DNA of 64,000 bases from Fasciola hepatica (taxonomy: Eukaryota > Platyhelminthes > Trematoda > Plagiorchiida > Fasciolidae): assembly GCA_948099385.1 (NCBI GenBank), contig CANUEZ040000020.1:4868501-4932500 (forward strand). Reading direction: 5' to 3'. The notes below the pieces were generated by a model, which was given only the letters and a program-made list of their open reading frames with translations, ran no database searches and had not been told where the DNA came from. The position numbers were made by a program, and so were the translations under genes. Every line of letters begins with the position of its first letter. The stretch's first letter is position 1. Shown piece after piece: positions 20,510 to 31,609 of this stretch.

Positions 20510-21590
20510 TAGGGCGGATGCCTATCTACTGGTTCCGGCAGACACCTTGTTCAGCTGCTGTCCGTCCTATGGTTGGACCCCACAACCGTTTCAGCGGTCA
20601 TCACTCCCATCCGGAGCAGGCTCCAGTGATTCACAACCCCATCAGCGAAAGAATTCCCTCTCAGACTTCTTAAAACTCTCCTTCGTCTATTTTATTGGGT
20701 TCCCTCTGGTGGCCGTGCTATCGCTGAGGGTCATCAGTGGTGTAGTCAACCCCTGGGGATCGGTATGCTTCTTGAGGATCTCAAAAGCTTTTATTAGGTC
20801 GCCTCTGTGCAATGTACTTTCAACGCATCGTGTAGCTGCTCGTAGGCGAGGCCCCTTGGGCTAGACAACCACCATGTGAAATCTCATTGAACCTGGTCGA
20901 GGAGCTTACTCTCCTTTGTCAAGAGGGGCCGCCTCAACTGGACACAGTGCTCCGGTTAGGGCTCAACTAACGCCTTGTGGTACGGCAATAGGACCCAGGG
21001 TTTTCCGGACGCAACGGTTCTTTTAAGCCGGTGAACTTCCCTAGAGGCTTTATGCGTGGCCGTTCAATACTGCGCTCCAGTTAGGAATTTGTCGGATATA
21101 ATCATCCCGAGGTCCTTTGCATTGCTCCTTTCGTGATCTCCGCGCGCCCTTTGGCCCTTACAGTGGCACCTTATCCGTTGAGGGTCTTTACCGTCTACTA
21201 AGTGGATAAACTTAGTGCAATTTAGTGGTAAGTTACAGAGCACCGACCAGCTACGCACTGTATTCAAGTCCCGCTGCGTGGAATCTCTCGATTAGGGCCA
21301 TCAGCAAACGCAAAGCGTAGGTTTTTCAAACCTACGAGCAAGTTGTCTGTGAACATGATGAACAACACTGGTCCGACGACCAAGCCCCGAGGCACACCGC
21401 TCAGAAAATACCCTTACTGGGAGTTGCTATCCTCCGCCTGGACTTCGTAAGTCCTGCCCGTGATAGACCTATGGATCCAGGCTATGATTTTCGGAGGCAG
21501 GCCGAAATCACTGAGCTTCGTCGGCAGCAGATAGTCTTTGGCCGAGTCAAATGCGCTCTGCTTTCCGTGTGGCCTGTCGGTCGGTCCTAC
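20510..21590 (-). pseudogene. CR1-E RT, motif A to C-terminus (broken)
   Basis: On the minus strand from about 21580: QSAFDSAKDYLLPTKLSDFG (motif A), GVPRGLVVGPVLFIMFTDNL (motif B, normally GVPQGSVLGP), then FAFADGP, where motif C should read FADD. NTVRSWSVLCNLPLNCTKF and KDLGMIISDKFLTGAQY follow (21064-21267). The tail has HRLKRTVASG and EHCVQLRRPLLTKESKLLD, ending in VVNHW. These blocks and their spacing are those of CR1/jockey-group RTs. Many stops and the damaged catalytic box mark it as dead. Confidence 0.78.
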
Positions 21591-21979
21591 ACCACAAAAT
21601 TGGAAGGTATTTGGTGCTTGACGGGCTCCTGGGGCTGAGTCCAGGTATCAGTGACCCACATCACGTTTGCCCCTAGTGCGCTGGCTTCAAGTTTCAGCGG
21701 CTCGTTTCCCAAACTTGCTACCTTCGTGTGCTCAGCTAGCCGTCGGGCAGTTTCCTGCCCACTATTTGGATTCTCGGGGATCCCCAGCCGCTCGGAACCT
21801 AGGTCCGAACGGCTTTTGCCTTTTTCAAGACGTTGGTTTCCGCAGCCCCTCAGCCTTTGTTTAATAGAACACTCGCCACCGCAAGGTGCGAAGGTCGTAG
21901 ACTCTACAAAGCTGGACTATCCACGTTCTACAGTGGTTTCCTAGTCCTGGTTACGAACCTTGCTGAGGCTTCGCCTGAA

Positions 21980-22327
21980 CTAGCGCATGGCAACAGTGGC
22001 AGCCAAGCTACACGGAATCTGGGACAGTGCAGAATGGCTGTGCGAAATCCCATGGGGAAATTGGTGAAGCCGCCGGCAGTCCTCTAGCCTGAAGAGATGA
22101 GCCATCCGGTTGGAATACGACTGCGTCCTTCGTGGCGCTCTTGATCTCGCGTGCAGCCAGTAAAATCCGTCCTGGTGTCTGGGACTACCGAACTCCACAA
22201 CAGCCGGCCTAGGTCCTTTATCTTGACCCGCCTGGGAACCCTTCCGTTTACTAATCAGGAGGAGGCTTTTCTTAGCCGCATGGCCAAGCATACCTATCAT
22301 CATCAGGTTAACTGCGTGAAATTTCAC
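21980..22327 (-). pseudogene. CR1-E ORF1-like remnant
   Basis: A 116-codon open frame containing KSLLLISKRKGSQAGQDKG then PRPAVVEFGSPRHQDGF. A lysine/arginine-rich stretch followed by PRP-VVEF resembles the RNA-binding ORF1 domain of CR1/L1-type LINEs. The position upstream of RT on the same strand fits. The assignment rests on this short resemblance. Confidence 0.42.
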
Positions 22328-22959
22328 CGCTCGTTCCCTTTGTTTTCTATCTCTAATAACTGATTCAGGATGCCCCTAATCACCAAGCTTCTTCCTCTTC
22401 CGAGCGCTGCCTCATTTTTGGCCTGGAGTTTGTCCAAGGACTGGACGAAGACTTTCTTCCCTTAATCGAGTTCTCTCTATCAGTACATCTACGTGTGTGC
22501 CGGTCTGAAATTCGATTCCGCCGTCCTGATGCGGTGTGGAGGAGTGTTGACAGGTAATTAAGGATTCGCTCACCTACCGCCAGATAGGGTTTGCTCCTTT
22601 TGAAGCTTGGAGGTATCAAGAGAAAGCGACATGGCAGATGTTCGACTTGCAGGGACCGATGATCTTCCGCTCGGAGGCTGTACTTATTGATCCTGCAAAA
22701 GCACGGAGCAAGAGAAACCCTATATGCCGAGGCCCAATAATATTGCCGCCAGGCACCAACACTTACACTGGTCGAATTACAACATGGCGGCCTACTGCCT
22801 GGCTATCACAGAGGCCGGCGAATGGCAAGGCCTCCAATCGTAGAAACCACTGTTGGGCTCTCTTTGGGGCTTCAAGGATTCACTGTACCGGGCGATAAAA
22901 CGAGGCGGCAAGTCTCCTGCACTCCGCTAAGCGTACCAATGAAACAGAGCTGGCCTAGT

Positions 22960-24060
22960 GTGTCAGAAGGCATCCGAAAAAGTACTAGGGTTACTTAGAG
23001 TGTAGCGGTTTATTGAGTGATGCGATAGGACCACTGGCTATCCGTTACCATGGAGTAGCTGTAGGTAACCAAAGCCAGGCAGATGCTCCAGGTGGTCATT
23101 TTAGGAGTGTGCACGGAATATATACTGGGGTGCAAATAAGTTTTAAGGTGACTCACCGCCCATCGGTCGGGAAAGATTTAAACCTAACAGAGGAAGTCGC
23201 GCGCGCACATCTGGAACAGTCGGAATTTCGTGAGTTCGCTGGGCCCAGTGACATTTACCTTGCTAGCACTATGCCGCTGACGGATATCCTATTTTTGTCA
23301 GTATATAAGTTTTATGAAGTCGCATTGGATAAGGGAAAGTTGCCAAAAAACCGTGAAAGCTGAGTAGTGGTGGCCGAGCACAAAGGGGGACTCTGAGATG
23401 GAAAACTAAAGACAGGCTAGCCTAACTAGTATTGCTTGCAAAGTGCCAGAGAAGATTATCTGGGCTCAAGTCTGTCATAATCTACTAGAGGACCCCATGA
23501 TTTGCCCGGCTCAGTATACATTTCTAAAAGATGCCTCTTTCCTTCTTGATTCCTTGACGAAGTCAGTCGCAGAATAGATGGAGGTAAACAAGTAGACGTA
23601 TGTTATCTTGATTTTAGCGAAGCACTTGACTCGATGAACCATCGGTTTCTGCCACTCAATTTGGGGTCAGTGGACAGAACCGGGGATGACTAGCAGACTA
23701 CCTCTCCTGTAGGACACCCCACGTTGAAGCTGGTGACGGGAATTCTGATTTGAGCTCCACCAGTAGAGTATCACATGGATCCGCACCAGGCCCACCACTG
23801 TTTCCCTTATTTGTAAACAGTCCGGCCTGAGTCCTACAGACATCAGCCCTCTTTTTCGCAGGTGATGCGAAAATGGTGGAGGCTCGGGGGTGGGAGGATC
23901 TGAGCAGAGGCATAACTGCCGCGCCAAGCTGGAAGAAAAAGAGAAACCTACTCCTCAATGATGAGAAAAGTTACTCGTCGTCACGGACAGCAACAAGCCC
24001 GATAGTAGTGCACGGCCAAGACCCATTGGCTATGGATACAGTGTAGACCGCAAATCACCC
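22960..24060 (+). pseudogene. CR1-F RT, N-terminal two-thirds (broken)
   Basis: DAIGPLAIRYHGVAVGN (23016) and EFREFAGPSDIYLASTM (23228) precede RT. Then come VAEHKGG, RQASLTSIACKVPEKII (about 23412), the AQYTFLKDAS block and VCYLDFSEALDSMNHRFL (motif A, about 23600, normally DFSKAFDSVNH). Motif B is scattered. FFAGDAKMVEARGWEDL near 23851 corresponds to FADD(V/A)K with an altered residue. Frames change at least four times. Confidence 0.76.
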
Positions 24061-24419
24061 TTTCGTGGTCTATGCTGGCTTGTCACTCGAACAGACATAC
24101 CTAGGGTCGATGTGGTGTCATGAGACCGTCAAATTTCTCGGTAAATAATATGTAGCCCTGTAATTATAAAATAATCACTTCAGTGGCTCATGGCGCAACA
24201 AACAAGAAAAAACCGATAACGGAAGCGAAATCTACATTTGAGGTGAATCACCGATGGCCTCAAGCGGAAAACACCGTCTGCTGGTGGTCGAAGCCTGTAA
24301 ATGACCAGACCAAAGATGGCCGATCAGTCTAAGCAAAGATTAGGGGGGTTGAACCATAAGAACAAAGAAAACGTGTGATGCAGTCACAGAGTGTGCCTAC
24401 CGAGGTGGTGTTCGGTAGC

Positions 24420-25062
24420 TAAACGCGGAAAACTGAATAAAACGAAAAGAGCCTTACAACCACCAAATGGGCTGAAGATCTTGGAGTGGTCTGGACAATT
24501 TGCAGCATCCGTACAAAACACACGAGGTGAGCCCTCTCGACAGACATCCGAGTTGTCGTGGCGACAGCTGGAGGTTTTCATACCCATGTACAACGCTATA
24601 GTTAGACCTCCCCCTAGAAAGCTGTGTTCAGACATGGTCAGCTTTCTACAGAAAAGATGCCATTCGCTTAGAGAATGCACAAAGCCTCGCAACTCGAATG
24701 GCCCAGGGTCAGAGGGGTAACACTCACGAACGGAGGACACAGGGCTTTGCGCACTTTCCCACAGAAGGAGGGGGGAGACTACGAGAGGGTCTTATTAGGG
24801 GCTTTGAGTTATGAAGGGCTTTTCTGGGACTAGACCAGAGAGTCTACCCCGGATGGCTCCAGGGGCCGAAACAAGAAGTCACGGGATTAGCCTTTGAGAG
24901 TCCGGTCCAGGCCGGTGGCCAGATCTCGCCTATTAACAGTAGTGCAACGAACCACCGGAGTAGGTAGCTAGAAGTGATGATAGAACTAAGGACCATTCAG
25001 GTATTCAAGGGGGCCATAGATGGTGAGTGGAAAGAGGTATTCTGTGACACCGAACTTTGAGC
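24420..25062 (+). pseudogene. CR1-F RT C-terminal domain (broken)
   Basis: AEDLGVVWT (about 24470) matches the KDLGV block. Then FIPMYNAIVRPPP (24577; family LYKA-VRPHLEY), LATRMAQGQRGNTHERRTQG (about 24680), RLREGLIRGFEL (about 24778) and VFKGAIDGEW (about 25000; family FK--LD). This is the standard C-terminal end of CR1-group RT, in several frames. Confidence 0.68.
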
Positions 25063-25350
25063 GTATTCATAAGGCAGGCGGATATGACCATTAGGGCCCC
25101 TTCTGAAGTGCTTTTCCATCGAGGATTTCCGCTTGTTGCAAAATTGATTGGTGAATCCTCACAACACAATGTCCGTTGCTGTTGATAAGCGATGAAGTTT
25201 TACTCTTCCCCCTCATTTCTAGCAGTGATTCGATCAAATGCACTGCGCAGCAGCGGGTGCCTCACTTAAAGGCATACCGAGGAAGGAATTCGGGAAGCTT
25301 GACTTGCGTTGGCCATGACCCGTTCTGTGTAAACTGAACTGAACTGAATT

Positions 25351-26608
25351 GTCATTGGTCTGTGTGGTTCTAACATTCCGAATAGCCTTAGGGCCTCTGG
25401 CCTGTAATGCCTGTTATTTCGATCTAACTGCTTATCATTTCAGGTGCCACCTAGTGTAGATAGTGACTTCCAGACGGACTTTTGCTTTCATTTTACAATT
25501 GGCTACCCCACCTTGGAGTCATCAATAAATCCTTCGAGACAGTGAGGCCGTTTTCGTTGCAAACTCCAGACTCAGCGATTAGTAATGATACGCATTGACA
25601 GACGCCGGGAAATCCGACGGCGACGGTTGCCGTGGAACTCCGGGGCTAGCGGGAACCCTCACTGAAGCTGTCAAATCACTGAGCTTCCTTACACATCGGG
25701 CAACCCTCAGAAGAGCTTAAATTCCTATTTCCAGCAAACTTTGTCTGTGAGGCAACTATCTTCAGCGGGGGGGGGGGGGGCAGGTGAGGAAGTACCTGAA
25801 AATGGTTCCTGTTGAACAACAAGCAGGTCTGCCGCTGCTCCTGTCGGGGGAGGCAGCTTTTGATCGGTTTTGGGTACCGGGGTCACGAAAGAGGTACAAC
25901 CGGAGGTGATCCTTGACAAACTTCGCAGGACTCTGAAATTCCATGGGCTTTCTGTTGGCAGGTGACGGAGCCGCACAAAGGGGACAACAGTCAGGCGAAG
26001 CAGATTTGGGTCTGCTTCAGCACTGTGCCGACAGGCCGAAGAAGCCTTCCCGCTTGTGCTGGTTCCTGAACTAGTCTGTGTCATCTACCAGAAGCTGAGA
26101 GAGCTTACAGCCCTATCCAGGATTTGGAGAGAGGCACGTACTCCGAACCCCCTCCCACCAAAAACTGGAGGACGCTCTGTTCACTTTCGCACGGAATTAG
26201 ATTGTGCGACCATTACTGTTCTCGGTCTTGGCCAAATAATGGGTTTGCTCGTGGAGTTTCGATTTTAGTTAACTAAAAACCGAACCTGGCTTGTGGTACT
26301 TTACTGCTTTTATTGTAAATGAATAATTCCAGAAGTCGTACGAGCTCCAAATTGTGAGGTATCTAGACCTCGGCTCTATCCGAAGGCACTGAAGTATACT
26401 GCATTCTCAGAAACAAAAAAATGAAAAAATAGTTCACAACATGCCAGGGGATAAAAGACAGCCGCGATTGTGTCTTGGTTCAAAGCTACGTCAATTTTTC
26501 TGTCTGAGGAGGAAGCAATTGAAAAAATGATCGCCCACTGGAGGGTGTGAGCAAACACAACGAGGCTGGATAACTGTCCATGGGAAACAACCGATCAGAA
26601 GGAGGGTA
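25351..26608. other. Unassigned region with poly-G tract
   Basis: No family assigned. Contains a 14-base G run at 25767-25780. It could hold a decayed gag of Gypsy-3, which starts downstream, but nothing here shows a gag motif. Confidence 0.35.
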
Positions 26609-26613
26609 GGGTG
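26609..26613 (+). repeat. 5-bp target duplication, left of solo LTR S1
   Basis: GGGTG, repeated at 26990-26994 directly after the LTR. Confidence 0.7.
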
Positions 26614-26989
26614 TGTAACAGCCGGTCGTGGAAAATCCCCATATAACCCTTGCAATTCAGTGTTTTTCCCAACGTCAATCATTTGCCTACACTGTTGACT
26701 TGTCTTTACGAACTGGTTGTTTCTATGGACCAATTGTTGTTTGTTCGCGCTCAGAGCGCTACTTTGGCGCATCCTTGTTCAGGACCTGCGTGACGCACGT
26801 GCTGTTTGCTCACACGCTGCTACTCGGTTTCTCGTTGTTGAGTCCTTGTGATCGTATTATTGAGGTTTGTATATTTTTTATGTCATTGTTCATGTAATAA
26901 TCTAGTATCGTAGAATATCACGGATAATCGTCTTTTGATTTCGGGATCCTTTGCGAATTTGGCTACGCATTGCTCAAACGTTCGTTACA
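26614..26989 (+). mobile_element. Solo LTR S1 (TGTAACAGCCGG family)
   Basis: 376 bp, starting TGTAACAGCCGGTCGTGG and ending CGTTACA, so TGTAAC and GTTACA form a short inverted terminus. Flanked by a 5-bp duplication GGGTG. About 370 bp align in the same orientation with 35739-36109 (shared GAGCGCTAC, TCTCGTT-TGAGTCC and TGATTTCGGGATC blocks). LTR-type ends, the 5-bp duplication and the lack of an internal region indicate a solo LTR left by recombination. Confidence 0.75.
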
Positions 26990-26994
26990 GGGTG
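26990..26994 (+). repeat. 5-bp target duplication, right of solo LTR S1
   Basis: GGGTG, partner of 26609-26613. Confidence 0.7.
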
Positions 26995-27854
26995 TACATG
27001 CTTAAAGGAGCAGCATAACAGCTGAGCCTGGCTTCCACCTGGCTGGAACTTGTTCCTTCCCGCGTGATTGAAAGCGTGTAGCTAGTGGATCAAAAAAGGA
27101 AAACCCGTTGGCGAAGGAACTCAGGACCCACACGAAGAGGCCTGAGTCAAACTAGAAGCCGAGTGTGTGTGCGTATTGGCCTGATGATAGATGAGCAATC
27201 AATTTGAGCACAAACAAATTGGGCCTAAGGCCCGTGCCTAGAAAACAAGCAAAGCGTTCGTGCTTCTATTGGACAAAATGCGTGATCGATGAGATCGGCG
27301 CAACCGAGCTGTGCGCGGAGCCCACAACTGAAGGGAAAGAGGTGAATGTTAGCGGGGCCCAACCTGACTCCTGTGGATTGGAAAAACGGACAAAGTAAAA
27401 AGAGAAAATGGTTCTTCAACCCAAAATCAACACTTCCCAAGAGTCGCAAAAAACAGGGGGCACTGTTTGCACGTATTGAGCTGAAAGGTTGTCTTGTTGC
27501 CCAAACGTTGGCCCCGGAACACCAACAAGGACCACATCACAATTTTGGCGGTTAGAACCCTTCTAGGAACTGGCTTGGTCTTCAGAGAGGCTTTTTCGGC
27601 CAACATAAACATTGGGGATACCCTGTTCCACAAAGTAGGCGGGGACAAAGAACGACGATTTCCGTAGTGCGTAACATTCCCCTTGAAAATGAGCACTTTC
27701 CTACCTCGAATAATGTTGCTCACAGTGAGCAGCATCCTGCGATACCCATGGTGTTGGACGACCTGCGGGCATCCGGTTTGACTGATACCAAGGCTGCACC
27801 TGGCCCAGTAAATGGGCGCTGATTAGGGTGGTTGCGAAAGAATAAATCGAAGTG
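26995..27854 (+). other. Unassigned region, possible decayed gag of Gypsy-3
   Basis: Lies just upstream of the Gypsy-3 protease, where gag would be expected. It contains lysine/arginine-rich frames (KKRKWFFNPKSTLPKSRKK near 27400) but no clear zinc knuckle. The assignment is by position only. Confidence 0.3.
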
Positions 27855-27890
27855 CCATGATCTCAGAGGGACATCAGTGGACAGCCCCGA

Positions 27891-28060
27891 GTGGCACTAA
27901 GTACAATGGCTATTGGCGTACGGTTAGGGAGCTTAAGGAAGTCCCTAGACTTTGTAGTGCTTCGAAGACTGGCTGTGGATGCCATTGTGGTCATAGATCT
28001 CACGGAAAGCTTTCTTTGCACGATCGATTCGCGCATGGGCGCCATACTTGCACCGCAGCT
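27891..28060 (+). pseudogene. pol: Gypsy-3 protease C-terminal part
   Basis: Reads GSLRKSLDFVVLRRLAVDAI then ESFLCTIDSRMGAIL. This matches the second half of a gypsy aspartic protease, where the family has VDAILGIDF--KF-C-ID. The catalytic DTG half is upstream and unreadable. No stop is present until 28182. Confidence 0.6.
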
Positions 28061-28194
28061 CGCTACCACACTCGCAAAAACTGCAACCGCAATTATCCAT
28101 TCAGACCACTTGTTGCGTCTGAAAAAGACGCGGAGCTTTCGATACTTTGCCATAATGGTCGGGTGCCCCCTAACCGACCGGTGAATAGTTCACG

Positions 28195-28490
28195 GCTTTC
28201 CTTCACAAGTACTTGGATGTCTTCGCGTGGGGCGATACCTAGATAGGTCTCTCTTGGATAGTTCAGCACGCTATGGACACTTTTACCGGAATTGCGACTG
28301 ATATGCATGCACGGAACATTCCGCCCCAGTAAGGGGCATCAGCGAAGGGGATTCCGAAAATGCTGGATAATAATGCAATCCAGCCGTCAAAATCTTCGTG
28401 GGCCGCATGGTGGTTTCACTGAAGGAGCACGATGGGCGAGTGGGTTTGTGCTTGGGTCGTCGGAAAGGGCGGTCTAGTCCGACGGTATAA
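28195..28490 (+). pseudogene. pol: Gypsy-3 RT N-terminal part (broken)
   Basis: FLHKYLDVFAWGDT (about 28198) and IVQHAMDT lead to NIPPQ, NNAIQPSKSSWAA (about 28366) and, after a frame change, VSLKEHDGRVGLCLGRRKG. These correspond to the gypsy series RRIPP, IIQPS-SPWASP and VLVKKKDG--RFCVDYRKLN. It breaks off where CR1-G begins. Confidence 0.62.
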
Positions 28491-28729
28491 ACTGCATAGC
28501 CGTCACCGAACCATGGCCGGGTGAGAGTGATAGATTGAGTTCAGATTGTCCGGACGGAATGGTTGCATTGAGCCAACAGCAAGGATAAAAGAACAGAAGC
28601 AGGATTACAGTTGGTAATTGCCCAAGCAAAACAAAAGGGGAGTATACGGTATATAATACTCAGTGCACAAGCAGTGGCAGCCCTAACAAAAATTCAAAGT
28701 AAGTGGATGGAGCTGCTATGTTTATAGAA

Positions 28730-29080
28730 GCAAGTATGACTTCGGGGAGGACGAGGGTTTGCTGGAATACCTAGGAGTTTCATCCGGGAAAGCAGAAAGG
28801 TGCTTAGTCCTGGGAGAGTCTAACATATCACTGAGAAATTGGCGATAAAACGGCGCTCCGGCGGGGTCTTTCAGCCAGGGGTTACCCCACTACACTGAGG
28901 ATAAGGCTCCAGTACAGCACATAAACAACGCACTAGATGGAAAGAGGGTCAGATCCAGGGTTAATGGATCCAACATTTTCGAAATTTTCCGCAGGAGTAG
29001 ATCAATTCAGAATTGAAGCTTTCATAGGTCGGAGCAGCCACGAAATCCTCAGGTTTCGGCTCCTCGGTTAGAGGGGGAAC
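28730..29080 (+). pseudogene. CR1-G endonuclease (broken)
   Basis: KYDFGEDEGLLEYLGVS then KAERCLVLGESNISLRNW (about 28795) matches the CR1 block LVLGDFN----W, with the D and F of GDFN lost. APAGSFSQGLPHYTED (about 28860) and PVQHINNALDGKRV follow, then GRSSHEILRFRLL (about 29028) for the catalytic SDH block, with D replaced by S. The nuclease is inactive. Confidence 0.62.
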
Positions 29081-29329
29081 TTACCGGGTGCTTGGTGAGG
29101 GTTCATCAGGGGACTGGATAAAGGGGGCCTGCCGGCCTTGACAGAGTTGCTAGTTTGGCATAAGGGGTGTGTGCGGATGAAATATGGGGGCTATCGGAAG
29201 CAACGTACTAAGTTTAACGGAGGAGATAGCTCTATTGTGCAGAGTTCGGGGAAGGAGTTCACCAGGGTGGTGGGAAATCAGTAAAACCCGGGCACCGAGG
29301 AGTAAATATCGGACATGACGAAGATTTTA

Positions 29330-30264
29330 CAAAATTGGTAAACATGGATGCTCCATCTAGTAAAAAAGGAAATAAGCGGGTAGCTGAACAAGGGAGGTCT
29401 AATAAACTCACTTACGAATCTGGCGTGGCCAAGGCTGCGAATAAACATCTGGAAGTGTTCCACAGTTCTTTCCAAGCGGGAGCAGCCTTGATGGGTGCAG
29501 CGGTTGGGGCTGCGCTTGGGAATGAGGACCGAGAACAACACGCAGAAGGTAGAGGCACTTGGAAGGTGCCTTGAAAAGGTCCGCTATATGGGGCCAAGGC
29601 GGGTGACTGCCGCTTAAAGGGTACTCTAGGCCTAGCCTGATGGAGGAGCCCGTGGTGCCGCTGAAAGATGTTTTGCTGGCCCCAGAAGCACTCGATCGTG
29701 GGAAAGCCTCGGGCCCCGACGGCCTACCCCACGCAATCTTGAAACCGAGGGCCGGGATACTCATGGGGCCTTTTGCTAAGCATTTGAACAAACCCCCAGA
29801 AGAGATACAATTGGCAACTGAATAGAAGGTAGTGGAAGTCGTGCTACGTTGGTGAAAGGGATGACGTGGTGAACTGTCGGCCTGCTAGCCTGCTATCAGT
29901 GGTATTAAGAGTGGTGCAGAGTTATAAGAACTACACCGGAGAGGCGCCTAGAAGCGGATAATCTGGTTGCTGGCGGACAACGTGGATTCACAAAAGGAAA
30001 GTACTAACTTGTCCAACTCCTGAGCCCTCTTGACCAAGCTACCAGGAGGCCAGACCGGGGTGAGAAAGGTGACTTCCGCTAGATCTTCAACAGCGTAAAC
30101 CATAGGCTGTAGCTGAACGAACCGGGTGCGGAGAATGCGGCCTCCCGGCTGAGGGGTTGGTTTTAGGCCTACCAATGCTAGAAGCGCTTCTGCGTCAGAG
30201 TTAAGGACGCCAGATTCACAACGGCAATGGAAACCAGTGTAGTGCCTTAAGGATCAGTGTTGGG
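29330..30264 (+). pseudogene. CR1-G linker and RT N-terminal part (broken)
   Basis: LDRGKASGPDGLPHAILK (29693) is the classic first RT block. RPASLLSVVLRVVQSY (about 29881) matches YRPVSLLSVVCKV. Then RGQRGFTKGKY-like codons and a degraded motif A region with VNHRL (about 30095). RVKDARFTTAMETSV then GSVLGPA (about 30195-30269) is motif B, cut by BEL-1 right after GPA. Stops occur at several points. Confidence 0.68.
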
Positions 30265-30269
30265 ACCGG
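30265..30269 (+). repeat. 5-bp target duplication, left of BEL-1
   Basis: ACCGG, paired with ACCGA at 34402-34406. It sits in the LINE codons for LGP. Confidence 0.6.
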
Positions 30270-30628
30270 CGTAAGTCAATTCTCACAAGTCGAGCAACGC
30301 GTAGCCAATTCAAACGAATCCCAAAACCAGAACAAGATTGATTCGTAGTGTCTACGGTACCAAATTGAAATTCACAAAGGGTACAAATATATACAAACCT
30401 CAAGTATGCGGCCAAATAGACTTCATAGTAAAACCCAAAGGTTCAAATCCCCGTGGCTCAAGCACGACAGTCAGAAACGGTTCAAGTCCAAATTCAAATG
30501 TCTCACATGGATAAGCAAACGTGAAAAAGTGTGGTATATGAGGGAGTTTTTCAAGGTAATGTTAAATATAGTCAAATTCACAAAACAAGTTAAACATTTG
30601 GAAGGATTTTCAGTATTTGTTCTTTACA
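30270..30628 (-). repeat. BEL-1 3' LTR
   Basis: Ends TTTACA on the plus strand, so it starts TGTAAA on the element strand. It matches 34043-34401 over its whole 359 bp. It contains GGTTCAAATCC (30440-30450), resembling a pol III B box. Confidence 0.88.
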
Positions 30629-31609
30629 CCGCTGGCCGAAATCCTCCCGCAAAAATGGTTGTTTAAGGTTCAGGAAGGGGTCATGATTCTCAACCTACCT
30701 ACCTATAACTTATTGTGATTGCCTGTGGTTACTAACTTCCTGTGCTAGCTGCGCGTAAAACAGGTTTCTGTCGCAGTTAGCATTTGCACAATCCATAAGG
30801 AATCAATTCCAAATCCCGCCACAAAACTTGAGATTAGTATATTCATCAGAAGACTGATGCACACAGTTAAAAGCACGATGAAAGTAGAGACATTTCAGAG
30901 CATAAATTTCGTTCCACGAGCTTAGTCTTCGTATCACAAGCAGTAAGCTATTGCAGCTATTTGTTAGAGCAATTTTGTTCACAAGCATGAGCGCAGAAGT
31001 TGAAAGAAGGTTCAAAGCCTAATGAGATATCATGTAAAATTGAAAAGTCACGAAACAGTGGAATTACATAAAATTAACGCACCAAATTTTCCGAAAGAAA
31101 TAAAAACCGGCTTCTGACTAGGAATGAGTTTCGAAAACAAGTGTAAGATGGACAGCATCGAAACACACATGATCACGGAAATTGACCGAATACTGGCGTC
31201 TATCAGAGTAGTTCAAAGTTTTTCTGTGTACAAAATATGTGGTGAACAATATTGTATGAAACGTAAATAAATGTTCTTCTCCAAAGGCGAGAACAGTTTC
31301 ACAATTTGCTCGCAGCCAATAAGCCTCACTTAAACAGTTCAAGTGAAATATTGGTGAATTTCTCCTTTTCGCCTATGTGCACGCTGGAAAGAAACTGGAA
31401 CTAAGTATATTTTGCAACTGTTCAGGAAAAATGGGTCCAGTTGAATAGTTGTAGAGCATGAAATGGAATAAAATGCTGAGTAACTCGGAGCGATGCCACT
31501 TGCATTCTACCTTGTCCTTTGTTCGTGGTTTCTGGCTCGAATCATCAACATTTCCCTCGCTGTTTCCTGCTACGAGTGGATTAGCTCTCTGATGTTTCGA
31601 ACATGCTCT
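30629..31609 (-). other. BEL-1 3' internal region without integrase
   Basis: Where integrase should lie I see only short open frames with no HHCC or DDE blocks. EEHVRNIRELIHS (about 31560-31600) resembles the start of the region linking RNase H and integrase, then similarity stops. Confidence 0.5.

Larger units (their letters stand above)
20330..22620 (-). mobile_element. CR1-E: CR1-like LINE remnant (minus strand)
   Basis: Contains an ORF1-like piece (21980-22327) and a C-terminal half of RT (20510-21590), in the right order for a minus-strand LINE. The endonuclease and RT N-terminus that should lie between them are missing or unreadable. It lies head to head with CR1-F. Boundaries are approximate. 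Confidence 0.65.
22870..25350 (+). mobile_element. CR1-F: CR1-like LINE, 5'-truncated
   Basis: RT blocks from about 22960 to 25060 on the plus strand, followed by a 3' UTR ending in an (ACTGA)n run at 25333-25348, a tail style seen in CR1-like LINEs. No endonuclease is present. A stretch of about 350 bp at 24060-24420 shows no RT similarity and may be a later insertion. Confidence 0.72.
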
